This document shows positions 43,442 to 52,556 of a stretch of 64,000 bases of DNA, one piece after another. The DNA is taken from assembly GCA_964611345.1 (NCBI GenBank), contig CAZSYU010000010.1:6988-70987 (forward strand). The letters are read 5' to 3'. Position 1 is the first letter of the stretch. Each line of letters opens with the position of its first letter. Position numbers and translations under genes: made by a program. This DNA is from JALZVT01 sp964611345 (GTDB lineage: Bacteria; Pseudomonadota; Gammaproteobacteria; Pseudomonadales; Azotimanducaceae). Below the pieces are notes generated by a model. It was not told the DNA's origin and searched no databases. It worked only from the letters and a program-made list of their open reading frames with translations.

Positions 43442-45373
43442 TTAGGTCTCTTCCGCCGGGCCACCAATTGGGCTCGGTCCGGACTCGGAATCTTTCGAGT
43501 CAGACGTGCCACCCACGGTGGGGCCACCAAAATCGCCACCACTGTCATCCGGAGCCCGCGGTTTTGCGCCCGCCATAATGTCGTCGAGCTGATTGGAATT
43601 CAGAGTCTCGTATTCCATCAGCGCTTCGCTCATTGCGTGCAACTTGTCGATGTTGTCTGTCAGCAGTTTTTCCGCGTGGTTGTAACATTCATCGATAATG
43701 CGTCGCACCTCATCATCGATTTTGGCAGCAGTTGAACCGGACACCGCGCGGTTGGGTGTGCTGGCAGACATGCCAAGGAACGGCTCGCCGTCATCCTTGT
43801 CGTAAAGCACCGGGCCGAGATCTTCTGAGAAGCCCCATTTGGTCACCATGTTGCGCGCGAGACTGGTGGCCTGCTTGATGTCATTTGAAGCACCCGTTGT
43901 CACGCCGTCCTTGCCCAGGATCAGCTCCTCGGCAATACGCCCACCGAAGGCCGAACAAATATTGCTGATCAGGTGTTGGCGACTGTGGCTGTAGCGATCT
44001 TCTTCCGGCAGAAACATAGTGACGCCGAGTGCCCGACCGCGCGGAATAATGGTCACCTTGTAGACAGGATCGTGTTCGGGCATCAGCCGCCCGACAATGG
44101 CGTGCCCAGCTTCGTGATAGGCCGTATTTCGTTTTTCGGCCTCTGACATCACCATGGTTTTGCGCTCGGCGCCCATCATGATTTTGTCTTTGGCTTTCTC
44201 GAACTCTTCCATGCCCACCAGCCGTTTGCTGGCGCGCGCCGCAAACAGTGCGGCTTCGTTAATGATGTTGGCAAGATCGGCGCCAGAAAAACCCGGCGTG
44301 CCGCGAGCAATAATGCTCGGCTCAACGTCATCGCCTAATGGCACCTTGCGCATGTGAACTTTTAGAATTTGTTCGCGCCCGCGAATGTCGGGTAAACCCA
44401 CAACCACCTGACGATCGAATCGGCCAGGCCGCAACAGAGCAGGATCAAGTACGTCGGGCCGGTTGGTTGCGGCAATCACAATAATACCGTCGTTGGCTTC
44501 AAACCCGTCCATCTCAACCAGCAACTGGTTCAGCGTTTGCTCGCGTTCGTCGTGTCCGCCACCCATGCCGGCACCACGATGCCGACCCACGGCATCGATC
44601 TCATCGATAAAGATAATACAAGGCGCCTGCTTCTTTGCTTGTTCAAACATGTCGCGCACGCGCGAGGCGCCCACACCAACAAACATCTCAACAAAGTCGG
44701 AACCCGATATAGAGAAGAATGGCACCTTGGCTTCGCCGGCGATGGCCTTGGCCAAGAGGGTTTTACCGGTACCTGGCTGGCCCGACATCAAAATACCCCG
44801 CGGGATACGCCCGCCGAGGCGTTGGAACTTGGACGGATCACGCAAGAACTCAACCAGCTCCTGCACGTCTTCCTTGGCTTCGTCGACACCCGCGACATCG
44901 GCAAAGGTTGTCTTGATTTGATCTTCGGACAGCAACCGCGCCTTCGATTTTCCAAACGCCATCGGCCCGCCGCGGCCGCCACCGCCGCCCTGCATCTGCC
45001 GCATAAACAGCATGAACACCGCAATAATGATCAATATGGGGAAGCTGGCCACCAGCAACTGGCTCCAGAGGCTCGGTTGCTCGGGTAATTTGCCTTTTAC
45101 TTCGACGCCGCCGTTGTAGAGATCGTCAATTAATTTTCCATCTGGCAGGGCGGGCGGACGGACCACCTGAAACAGGTCGCCGCTCTTACTCTCGCCATAA
45201 ATGATGTGGTCGTCGATTTCGACCCGTTCGACGCGGGACGAACGCACTTCCCCCAGAAACTCGGAGTAAGTCAGCGTCTGTGGCTCCTGCTTGACGCTGA
45301 AGTTGCTGAACACAGTCAGCAGCACGCCTGCGATTACCAGCCATACCAGCAGGTTTTTTCCCATATCATTCAA
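43442..45373 (-). CDS. ftsH: ATP-dependent zinc metalloprotease FtsH
   Basis: Membrane-bound AAA+ protease for membrane proteins, LpxC and sigma-32. It has two N-terminal membrane segments around a periplasmic domain, Walker A GQPGTGKT, Walker B IIFIDEIDAVGRHRG, the SRH ATNRPDVLDPALLRPGRFDR, and the zinc site HEAGH with a downstream Asp. The start is TTG, giving the lead (M)NDMGKN like E. coli MSDMAKN; AGAGGA lies seven bases upstream, while the ATG three codons in has no spaced ribosome site. Confidence 0.97.
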   Translation of the reverse strand: MNDMGKNLLVWLVIAGVLLTVFSNFSVKQEPQTLTYSEFLGEVRSSRVERVEIDDHIIYGESKSGDLFQVVRPPALPDGKLIDDLYNGGVEVKGKLPEQPSLWSQLLVASFPILIIIAVFMLFMRQMQGGGGGRGGPMAFGKSKARLLSEDQIKTTFADVAGVDEAKEDVQELVEFLRDPSKFQRLGGRIPRGILMSGQPGTGKTLLAKAIAGEAKVPFFSISGSDFVEMFVGVGASRVRDMFEQAKKQAPCIIFIDEIDAVGRHRGAGMGGGHDEREQTLNQLLVEMDGFEANDGIIVIAATNRPDVLDPALLRPGRFDRQVVVGLPDIRGREQILKVHMRKVPLGDDVEPSIIARGTPGFSGADLANIINEAALFAARASKRLVGMEEFEKAKDKIMMGAERKTMVMSEAEKRNTAYHEAGHAIVGRLMPEHDPVYKVTIIPRGRALGVTMFLPEEDRYSHSRQHLISNICSAFGGRIAEELILGKDGVTTGASNDIKQATSLARNMVTKWGFSEDLGPVLYDKDDGEPFLGMSASTPNRAVSGSTAAKIDDEVRRIIDECYNHAEKLLTDNIDKLHAMSEALMEYETLNSNQLDDIMAGAKPRAPDDSGGDFGGPTVGGTSDSKDSESGPSPIGGPAEET

Positions 45374-45485
45374 GAGCTTGTCCTCTTGCCTCTATTATCA
45401 CTGCGCTGCAAAAGTGCGGCGCATACATCTTCAGAGTCGTTGCCGCCCGCTAAGGTTCACGCCTCAGCAAGCACATTGAGCCTTC

Positions 45486-45494
45486 ACTATACCA
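45486..45494 (-). promoter_or_regulatory. Putative extended -10 promoter of ftsH
   Basis: TGGTATAGT on the minus strand, an extended -10 element, about 115 bp before the ftsH start in the rlmE-ftsH gap; TTGGTG lies 15 bp upstream as a possible -35. It suggests ftsH can be transcribed separately from rlmE. Confidence 0.4.
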
Positions 45495-45562
45495 CCCCGC
45501 GTTAGCCACCAACGGGCAGAGCGCTCAAGATGGCACCAAATCGACTGTTAAGGCCTGATTTG

Positions 45563-46249
45563 TCAGGTCGATTGATTATCGGTGTCTGGCTGCGCGATTC
45601 GCCCACCCTTAAACCTCTGACAGACCGCGAATACCTCCCGCGACTCTGAACGAGAGGCCTTCGGTTTTGCGAACTGGCACTTTTCAAAGCGCTGGCGCTG
45701 CTCGCTCAACCACTCATCAACGCCTTCGCCCTGAAACATCTTGACTACCAGATGGCCGCCGCGCTTCAAGTACATGGCCGCTGCCTCAGCCGCCAACTCG
45801 GCCAAATGCATGGATGCGGCCTGATCAGCAGCCCGTATGCCGGTAATGTTGGGGGCCATATCCGAGATTACAAGGTCACAACGCGGCTCACTGCCCGTGG
45901 CCGTCGCAAGCTCGCGCGCGATTTGGGCGTCAATCTGCGTAGTTCCCGCCTCACCTTCTATGACCACCACCGATGCCGGCGCGGTGATGGGGCGAAAATC
46001 CACCGCCACGACCCGCCCCCTGTCTGTTTTATCCGCGATTTTGTCGGCCACATAGCGGGTCCAGCCACCGGGTGCCGCCCCCAGTTCGAGCACCACCATG
46101 CCGCGCTGCAACAGGCGAAACCGTTGATCCATCTGTTCCAGCTTGAAGTGAGCGCGAGACACCAACCCTTCGCTTGCCGCACGACGGGCAAACACATCCT
46201 TCTTTTGCCGGGTCATCCACTGGTTAGAGCTTTTCGTACGTTTAGCCAT
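45563..46249 (-). CDS. rlmE: 23S rRNA (uridine2552-2'-O)-methyltransferase
   Basis: The RrmJ/FtsJ heat-shock methyltransferase of the 50S A-loop. SAM-binding LELGAAPGGWTRYV is present, as is the catalytic K-D-K-E set: Lys in SRAHFKLEQMD, Asp in ISDMAPNITG, Lys in HLVVKMFQGEG, and Glu in SRSESREVF. The start at 46249 gives the usual MAKRTKSSNQWM; the frame opens 20 codons earlier without support. It is divergent from yhbY, as in E. coli. Confidence 0.95.
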   Translation of the reverse strand: MAKRTKSSNQWMTRQKKDVFARRAASEGLVSRAHFKLEQMDQRFRLLQRGMVVLELGAAPGGWTRYVADKIADKTDRGRVVAVDFRPITAPASVVVIEGEAGTTQIDAQIARELATATGSEPRCDLVISDMAPNITGIRAADQAASMHLAELAAEAAAMYLKRGGHLVVKMFQGEGVDEWLSEQRQRFEKCQFAKPKASRSESREVFAVCQRFKGGRIAQPDTDNQST

Positions 46250-46269
46250 CTGCGTGCTCGAAAAATGAA

Positions 46270-46296
46270 GGACCCAAAAAGCAGGACCAAAAAGCA
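46270..46296. repeat. Short direct repeat in the rlmE-yhbY promoter gap
   Basis: GGACCCAAAAAGCA is followed directly by GGACCAAAAAGCA, two near-identical units of 14 and 13 bp, in the 81-bp divergent gap. It may be a regulator site or slippage product. Confidence 0.35.
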
Positions 46297-46330
46297 GGAA
46301 AGGAAGCAACGAATAACGGACAATAGCGCA

Positions 46331-46636
46331 ATGTTAGATACAGCTACCCGCAAACGCCTACGCGCCATCGCGCATCATCTCGACCCCGTTGTCGTCATCG
46401 GCGACGCTGGTGTCTCACCCGGCGTGGTCGAAGAAACCAACCGCGCACTGCGTGACCATGAACTTATCAAAATTAAGATACACGCCGAAGATCGCGATGA
46501 TCGCCGCGCTTTGGGCGAGGCCCTGTGCGCAGAAACAGGGGCTATACAAGTTCAGAAGATCGGTAAAACCTTAGTGATCTATCGAGAAAATCCAGATCCT
46601 AACCCGAGGCTTTCGAACGTCAGCAGAGGCAAGTAG
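46331..46636 (+). CDS. yhbY: YhbY family RNA-binding protein
   Basis: A 101-residue CRM-domain protein associated with pre-50S ribosomes. Typical motifs are RKRLRAIAHHLDPVVVIGDAGV, the family GxxG equivalent, ALRDHELIKIKIHAEDRDDRRA and GKTLVIYRENP. The ATG at 46331 starts the domain; the same frame stays open far upstream, antisense to rlmE, but that part is not protein-like. Divergent from rlmE and convergent with greA. Confidence 0.93.
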   Translation: MLDTATRKRLRAIAHHLDPVVVIGDAGVSPGVVEETNRALRDHELIKIKIHAEDRDDRRALGEALCAETGAIQVQKIGKTLVIYRENPDPNPRLSNVSRGK

Positions 46637-46655
46637 CCGCCCACATCAGCGTTAG

Positions 46656-47129
46656 CTATTCGTACTTCACCTTGTCGATCTCGTACTCGATCTCACCGTT
46701 TGGTGTTTGTACCGCCACAACGTCGCCCTCTTCCTTACCAATCAGGGCCCGAGCAACCGGTGACATCACCGAGATTTTGTTCTCCTTAATGCTGGCTTCG
46801 TCTTCGCCCACAATCTTGTAGGTGATGGCGCTGTCGTCATCGAGATTCAGCAGATCAACTGTGACTCCAAAAATCACCTTGCCAGTCGCCGGCACCTTGG
46901 TCAGATCGATAACCTGTGCATCAGCGAGCTTGCTTTCGATTTCGGTGATGCGCCCTTCTGCGAAGCTCTGTTGCTCACGCGCCGCATGGTACTCGGCGTT
47001 TTCCTTTAAATCGCCGTGTTCGCGCGCCTCAGCAATCGCCTGAATAATGCGCGGCCGATCAACCGACTTAAGCTGTTTAAGTTCATCACGGAGGGCTTGT
47101 TCACCCTCAACTGTCATTGGTATAGGCAC
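46656..47129 (-). CDS. greA: Transcription elongation factor GreA
   Basis: Stimulates RNA cleavage by stalled RNA polymerase. The 157 residues comprise the N-terminal coiled coil (EQALRDELKQLKSVDRPRII, with the acidic tip in EHGDLKENAEYHAAREQQ) and the FKBP-like C-terminal domain ending EIEYEIDKVKYE. It lies 14 bases after carB, the common carA-carB-greA order. Confidence 0.96.
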   Translation of the reverse strand: MPIPMTVEGEQALRDELKQLKSVDRPRIIQAIAEAREHGDLKENAEYHAAREQQSFAEGRITEIESKLADAQVIDLTKVPATGKVIFGVTVDLLNLDDDSAITYKIVGEDEASIKENKISVMSPVARALIGKEEGDVVAVQTPNGEIEYEIDKVKYE

Positions 47130-47143
47130 TTGAATTCTCTGGA

Positions 47144-50100
47144 TTAGCTGGCGTGCAGGGTTTGCAAACGTCGAACGCCACGGGAATTCTTGTAGCGTAG
47201 CGCTATGGAGATCGCTTCGCCACCAGTGAGTGTGGTGGTGTAGCAGACCTTATGCTGCAGAGCGAGGCGGCGAATGATCGCTGAGTCTTCGATGGCCTGG
47301 CGACCTTCGGTAGTGTTAACAATCAAATCGATGCGCTCGTTTTTGATAAGGTCAGCAACGTCGGGCCGGCCTTCGGTCACCTTGTCGACAGTTTCTACCT
47401 CAAGGCCAGACTCCCGCAACACCCGGGCCGTACCGCGTGTGGCCACCAGCGAAAACCCCTGCTCGACCAAACTGTGCGCAACGCGCGACACTTTCGATTT
47501 ATCAGATTCCTTAACACTAATGAGCGCGCGCCCGCCTTCCGGCAAGATCAAACTAGCACCCAGAGAGGCCTTGGCAAAGGCCTCACCAAAGGTCTCACCG
47601 ACACCCATTACTTCGCCAGTCGATTTCATTTCGGGTCCGAGAATCGGGTCAACACCGGGGAACTTGGCAAACGGGAAGACAGACTCTTTAACGCTAACGT
47701 GCGGTGGAATGATTTCTTCGGTGAAGCCCTGCTCTTCGAGGGACACACCCGCCATGCAGCGCGCCGCCACTTTGGCGAGTGACCGGCCAACGCATTTTGA
47801 AACAAACGGCACCGTGCGAGAGGCGCGCGGGTTTACTTCAATCACATAAATCTTGTTGTCCTGCACGGCCATTTGCACATTCATCAAGCCGATCACATTG
47901 AGCTCTTTCGCCATAGCAATAACCTGCCGGCGAATTTCGTCCTGCACATCGTCAGTCAATGTATAAGGCGGCAACGAACAGGCGCTATCACCCGAGTGCA
48001 CACCGGCTTGCTCGATGTGTTGCATGATCGCGCCAATAACCACCTGCTTGCCATCGCTAATCGCGTCGATGTCGACCTCTACCGCCTGATCAAGAAAGCG
48101 GTCGAGCAATACCGGCGAAGAGTTGGAAACATCGACCGCGCTCATCATGTAGCGCGACAGCTCTTCGTCAGAGTAGACAATTTCCATGGCCCGGCCACCG
48201 AGCACATAAGACGGACGCACGACTAACGGATAACCAATTTCTGCTGCGCCCTTGAGCCCACTCTCGAGATCAGTAGCGGTTCGATTTTCAGGTTGTCGCA
48301 GGCCCAGTTTGTTGAGCGCGGTTTGAAACCGCTCGCGATCTTCTGCACGGTCGATGGCGTCGGCGTTGGTGCCGATAATGGGTACACCATAGGCCTCAAG
48401 CGCCTCCACCAGCTTGAGTGGCGTCTGCCCACCGAACTGCACGATCAGACCTTTGGGCTGTTCGATATCAACAATCGCCAGCACATCTTCGAGCGTCACG
48501 GGTTCGAAGTACAACCGGTCCGACGTATCGTAGTCGGTTGAGACCGTTTCAGGATTACAGTTAACCATGATGGTTTCATAACCGTCTTCGCGCATGGCGA
48601 GCGCTGCGTGCACGCAACAATAATCAAACTCAATGCCCTGGCCAATGCGGTTTGGGCCACCACCCAGCACCATAATTTTGTCGCGGTCCGAAGGTGCCGC
48701 TTCACATTCTTCTTCGTAACTGGAATACAGATACGCGGTGGCTGACGGAAACTCGCCAGCACAGGTGTCGACGCGTTTAAACACCGGGCGCACATCATGC
48801 GCTTGTCGCGCTTCGCGCACTGTACGCTCATCAACCTTAAGCAATTCGGCCAGGCGCAGGTCAGAAAAGCCACGCTGCTTTAGCTGCATCCACTCATAGG
48901 CAGATAGCTGCGCCACATCGCGACCGCGCAACTCATCCTCGCGCTTAATAAGATCTTCTATTTGCACCAAAAACCAGGGATCAATGGCACTGCGCTCAAA
49001 CACTTCCTCAAGGCTCATGCCAGAGCGGAACGCATCACCCACATACCACAGCCGCTCGGCGCCAGCATTGGTGAGTTCGCGAATCAGGGTACGGCGATCG
49101 TCCTTGTCGTTAATTTCAATTATTTCATTAAAGCCGGTGCGACCGGTTTCGATACCGCGCATCGCTTTTTGCAACGACTCCTGAAAAGTACGGCCAATCG
49201 CCATCACCTCACCCACACTCTTCATTTGGGTTGTTAGTCGGCCATCGGCCTGGGGAAACTTCTCAAAGGTAAAACGTGGAATTTTGGTTACCACGTAATC
49301 GATGCTGGGCTCAAAAGATGCCGGCGTGACGCTCGTAATGTCGTTAGTAAGCTCATCAAGGGTGTAACCCACAGCAAGCTTTGCGGCCACCTTGGCAATG
49401 GGGAAACCTGTTGCCTTGGACGCCAGTGCAGACGAGCGCGATACCCGCGGATTCATCTCAATCACCACCATGCGGCCGGTGTCGGGACAAATACCAAACT
49501 GTACATTAGAGCCACCTGTTTCCACGCCAATTTCGCGCAGCACATCAATAGATGCGTTACGCATCAACTGATATTCCTTATCGGTTAGCGTTTGGGCAGG
49601 AGCGACCGTGATGCTGTCGCCAGTGTGCACACCCATAGGGTCAAAATTTTCGATCGCACAAATAATGATGCAATTGTCTGCTTTGTCGCGAACCACTTCC
49701 ATCTCGTACTCTTTCCACCCGAGCAGCGATTCATCAATAAGCAGTTCGTTGGTGGGCGAAAGATCGAGCCCGCGCTCACATATTTCTATGAACTCTTCGG
49801 TGTTGTACGCCACACCACCGCCACTGCCGCCCATGGTAAAGCTTGGACGAATAATGCAGGGCCAACCCAGGACCGCCTGCTTTTGCAGCGCTTCTTCCAA
49901 CGAGTGCGCAATCGCCGACTGCGGCGTGGCAAGGCCAATGCGTTTCATGGCGCGATCAAAGCGCTCGCGGTCTTCAGCTTTGTCGATGGCGTCTTGATTG
50001 GCGCCAATCAGCTCAACGCCATGTTTTTCGAGTACGCCTTCGCGGACCAGATCGAGTGCGCAGTTCAGCGCGGTCTGTCCGCCCATAGTCGGCAACAGCG

Positions 50101-50353
50101 CCTCGGGCTTTTCTTTTTCGATGATTTGTTCAACCGTGCGCCACTCCACGGGTTCGATGTAGGTGGCGTCCGCCATGGCGGGGTCGGTCATGATGGTGGC
50201 GGGGTTGGAGTTGACCAGCACCACTCGATAGCCTTCATCACGCAATGCTTTGCAGGCCTGGGCCCCCGAGTAATCAAACTCACACGCCTGCCCGATAACG
50301 ATTGGACCAGCGCCAATAATGAGGATGGTCTTTATATCGGTTCGTCTTGGCAT
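47144..50353 (-). CDS. carB: Carbamoyl-phosphate synthase large subunit
   Basis: Makes carbamoyl phosphate for pyrimidines and arginine from bicarbonate, ammonia and two ATP. The 1069 residues carry two ATP-grasp halves (GAGPIVIGQACEFDYSG opens the first, GGGPNRIGQGIEFDYCC the second; PSFTMGGSGGGVAY and PSYVLGGRAMEIVY are the grasp loops) and the C-terminal MGS-like allosteric domain, where UMP and ornithine act in relatives. Its ATG overlaps the carA stop. Confidence 0.97.
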   Translation of the reverse strand: MPRRTDIKTILIIGAGPIVIGQACEFDYSGAQACKALRDEGYRVVLVNSNPATIMTDPAMADATYIEPVEWRTVEQIIEKEKPEALLPTMGGQTALNCALDLVREGVLEKHGVELIGANQDAIDKAEDRERFDRAMKRIGLATPQSAIAHSLEEALQKQAVLGWPCIIRPSFTMGGSGGGVAYNTEEFIEICERGLDLSPTNELLIDESLLGWKEYEMEVVRDKADNCIIICAIENFDPMGVHTGDSITVAPAQTLTDKEYQLMRNASIDVLREIGVETGGSNVQFGICPDTGRMVVIEMNPRVSRSSALASKATGFPIAKVAAKLAVGYTLDELTNDITSVTPASFEPSIDYVVTKIPRFTFEKFPQADGRLTTQMKSVGEVMAIGRTFQESLQKAMRGIETGRTGFNEIIEINDKDDRRTLIRELTNAGAERLWYVGDAFRSGMSLEEVFERSAIDPWFLVQIEDLIKREDELRGRDVAQLSAYEWMQLKQRGFSDLRLAELLKVDERTVREARQAHDVRPVFKRVDTCAGEFPSATAYLYSSYEEECEAAPSDRDKIMVLGGGPNRIGQGIEFDYCCVHAALAMREDGYETIMVNCNPETVSTDYDTSDRLYFEPVTLEDVLAIVDIEQPKGLIVQFGGQTPLKLVEALEAYGVPIIGTNADAIDRAEDRERFQTALNKLGLRQPENRTATDLESGLKGAAEIGYPLVVRPSYVLGGRAMEIVYSDEELSRYMMSAVDVSNSSPVLLDRFLDQAVEVDIDAISDGKQVVIGAIMQHIEQAGVHSGDSACSLPPYTLTDDVQDEIRRQVIAMAKELNVIGLMNVQMAVQDNKIYVIEVNPRASRTVPFVSKCVGRSLAKVAARCMAGVSLEEQGFTEEIIPPHVSVKESVFPFAKFPGVDPILGPEMKSTGEVMGVGETFGEAFAKASLGASLILPEGGRALISVKESDKSKVSRVAHSLVEQGFSLVATRGTARVLRESGLEVETVDKVTEGRPDVADLIKNERIDLIVNTTEGRQAIEDSAIIRRLALQHKVCYTTTLTGGEAISIALRYKNSRGVRRLQTLHAS

Positions 50354-51510
50354 CAGTTCTTCTCGGCGCCTGCCGCTCGTGCGGCGCGCATCAACTCTAC
50401 AAACTCATCAAACAGCGGCTGACAGTCTTGCGGCCCGGGGCTTGCTTCAGGATGCCCTTGGAATCCAAACGCCGGCCGGTCAGTACGGCGCAAGCCCTGC
50501 AAAGATCCATCAAACAGGGAAACATGGGTGGTCTCCAAACAGTTGGGCAAATCATTCACAGAAACAGCAAAACCGTGGTTTTGACTCGTGATCATCACAC
50601 GCCCGGTGCGTTCATCTTTCACAGGATGATTCGCGCCATGGTGGCCGTGCGGCATTTTCTCGGTTTTGGCGCCGCTGGCCAGCGCCAGAATTTGATGTCC
50701 AAGGCAGATGCCAAACATTGGCAGGTTGTCATCAAGCAGCTGTGTTACTGCCGCAATGGCGTAATCGCAGGGTTCGGGGTCGCCAGGACCATTCGACAAA
50801 AATACCCCATCGGGCTTAAGCGCCCGCACCTCACTGGCGCTGGTTTGCGCCGGCACCACGGTAAGGCGGCAACCCCGGTCAGCGAGCAGGCGCAAAATGT
50901 TGTGCTTAACGCCGAAGTCGTACGCCACCACATGAAACTCGTCGGCGGCGGTTTGCGCGTAACCATCCACCAGATCCCAAACGCCCTGATTCCAGGTGCC
51001 CACCGTATCGCGAGTAACCACCTTCGCAAGGTCCATGCCGGCCAAACCGGCAAAGTCTTTGGCCGCCGCCAGCGCCTGCGCTTCGTCGATAGCTGTGTCG
51101 GGTGCATTTGCCGCAATGATGCAGCCCGCCTGCGCGCCAGTCTCGCGAATGCGTCGGGTCAGGCGTCTGGTGTCTATATCGGCAATGCCCACCACACCTT
51201 CTTGTTGCATGTAGTCAGGCAAGGTCATGGTGTTGCGCCAGGAACTGGCCAACAGCGGCACATCACGCACGATTAACCCCGCACCCCATACGCGATCAGA
51301 CTCAATGTCCTCAGCGTTGGTGCCGGTGTTACCGATGTGCGGGTAAGTCAGGGTAATGAGTTGCTGGGCGTAACTGGGGTCGGTCAGAATTTCCTGATAG
51401 CCGGTCATGGCGGTGTTGAACACCACCTCGCCCACTGCTTTACCGGAAATACCAATGGAAGTGCCCTTAAACACACTCCCATCAGCTAGCGCTAATAACG
51501 CCGGTATCAA
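50353..51510 (-). CDS. carA: Carbamoyl-phosphate synthase small subunit (glutaminase)
   Basis: Supplies ammonia from glutamine to CarB. The N-terminal domain has GEVVFNTAMTGYQEILTDPSY; the class I amidotransferase domain has the catalytic Cys in PMFGICLGHQILAL and the His-x-Glu in GFQGHPEASPGP. The frame opens to 51561, but the family starts near LLALADGSVF; a TTG at 51510, preceded at nine bases by TTTGGGGA, gives 385 residues, close to E. coli CarA (382). Confidence 0.93.
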   Translation of the reverse strand: MIPALLALADGSVFKGTSIGISGKAVGEVVFNTAMTGYQEILTDPSYAQQLITLTYPHIGNTGTNAEDIESDRVWGAGLIVRDVPLLASSWRNTMTLPDYMQQEGVVGIADIDTRRLTRRIRETGAQAGCIIAANAPDTAIDEAQALAAAKDFAGLAGMDLAKVVTRDTVGTWNQGVWDLVDGYAQTAADEFHVVAYDFGVKHNILRLLADRGCRLTVVPAQTSASEVRALKPDGVFLSNGPGDPEPCDYAIAAVTQLLDDNLPMFGICLGHQILALASGAKTEKMPHGHHGANHPVKDERTGRVMITSQNHGFAVSVNDLPNCLETTHVSLFDGSLQGLRRTDRPAFGFQGHPEASPGPQDCQPLFDEFVELMRAARAAGAEKN

Positions 51511-51647
51511 AGCAGTTGGTCCCCAAAACGCACGCTTTGGGCCAGGCCCGCAACGCGTCAAAATACTACTGAGTCAGTGAATTGGTTGTGCGCGAACGCC
51601 CCAGGCAAGATATGCCCGGTTGAATTCACCGACCGGATTGGAGCGCG

Positions 51648-51653
51648 ATTCTA
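51648..51653 (-). promoter_or_regulatory. Putative carAB -10 element
   Basis: TAGAAT on the minus strand (5 of 6 to consensus) about 140 bp before the carA start, implying a long leader. The leader can fold CCGGT with ACCGG around GAATTC. No well-spaced -35 is clear, so the call is tentative. Confidence 0.35.
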
Positions 51654-51758
51654 GCGGAGAGCGAGGCCTTTGGATAGCAAGTTTCGTGTGGGCAACCAAT
51701 TAATTTGGTTCGAAAAGTTATCCACAATTTCCCCTTAACACCCGGTTTAGCGCCCGCT

Positions 51759-52556
51759 CTAAAAACCCAGAACGTCGTCCATGCCATAGAGCCCGGGACG
51801 CTGATCACGCAACCACTTGGCTGCCCGCACGCCACCCAGCGCGAAGTTCATCCGCGAGCTGGCACGGTGGGTAATTTCCAGTCGCTCACCCTCGCCGGCG
51901 TAAAGCACCGTATGCTCACCGACAATGTCGCCAGCGCGAACAGTCGCAAAGCCAATGGTGTCGCGCTTGCGCACGCCTGTGTTGCCTTCACGGCCATAGA
52001 CCGCAACGTCAGCGAGCTCGCGCTTGGTCGCCGCCGCCAGTAGTTCGCCTATACGCACGGCAGTGCCAGAGGGGGCATCTACCTTATTGCGGTGGTGCGC
52101 TTCGAGCACCTCGATATCAACGCTGTCGCCCAGCACCTGCGCGGCCATATCGATGAGCTTAAAAGCCAGATTGACCCCCACGCTCATGTTGGGCGCCAGC
52201 AGCAGGGGTATGTGATGCGCTGCGGCGTGCACTTCTTCGAGCTGTTGCGGGGAATAACCGGTGGTACCAATAACCAGCGGGCGACCCGCTTGTTGGCAGG
52301 CTGCAACCGCGGCAAGCGAGGGTTCCGGCAACGAGAAATCGATGAGCACGTCGCACTGGGCGGCCGGATCGCTGGTGAGAGGCACGCCTTGTTCCGCCAC
52401 GCCCGCCATGCGTCCGGCATCGATGCCGAGCAGATCGCTGCCAGATCGGGTGATCGCGGCGGCAAGCGAGGCTGCAGAATCCTGGACAACCGCCTCAATC
52501 AGCGCCCGACCCATACGACCGCCTGCCCCGTGTATGCCTATTGCACACGCGCTCAT
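51759..52556 (-). CDS. dapB: 4-hydroxy-tetrahydrodipicolinate reductase
   Basis: NAD(P)H-dependent step of the lysine and diaminopimelate pathway. The Rossmann motif is IGIHGAGGRMGRALIE; other landmarks are DFSLPEPSLA, IGTTGYSPQQLEEV, APNMSVGVNLAFKL, and the catalytic EAHHRNKVDAPSGTA with its His pair and Lys. Its 265 residues are typical. It overlaps the dnaJ stop by four bases. Confidence 0.96.
   Translation of the reverse strand: MSACAIGIHGAGGRMGRALIEAVVQDSAASLAAAITRSGSDLLGIDAGRMAGVAEQGVPLTSDPAAQCDVLIDFSLPEPSLAAVAACQQAGRPLVIGTTGYSPQQLEEVHAAAHHIPLLLAPNMSVGVNLAFKLIDMAAQVLGDSVDIEVLEAHHRNKVDAPSGTAVRIGELLAAATKRELADVAVYGREGNTGVRKRDTIGFATVRAGDIVGEHTVLYAGEGERLEITHRASSRMNFALGGVRAAKWLRDQRPGLYGMDDVLGF

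Noticed and set aside
45752..46330. Long upstream extension of the yhbY frame, antisense to rlmE
   Set aside because: Only the last 101 codons match YhbY; the upstream part is unlike any protein and overlaps well-supported rlmE.
49592..50422. 276-codon open frame antisense to carB
   Set aside because: No motifs and full overlap with conserved CarB sequence.
51718..51726. Perfect DnaA box TTATCCACA upstream of carA
   Set aside because: Single copy with no AT-rich unwinding region, dnaA, dnaN or gidA nearby; chance or a minor regulatory site rather than an origin.
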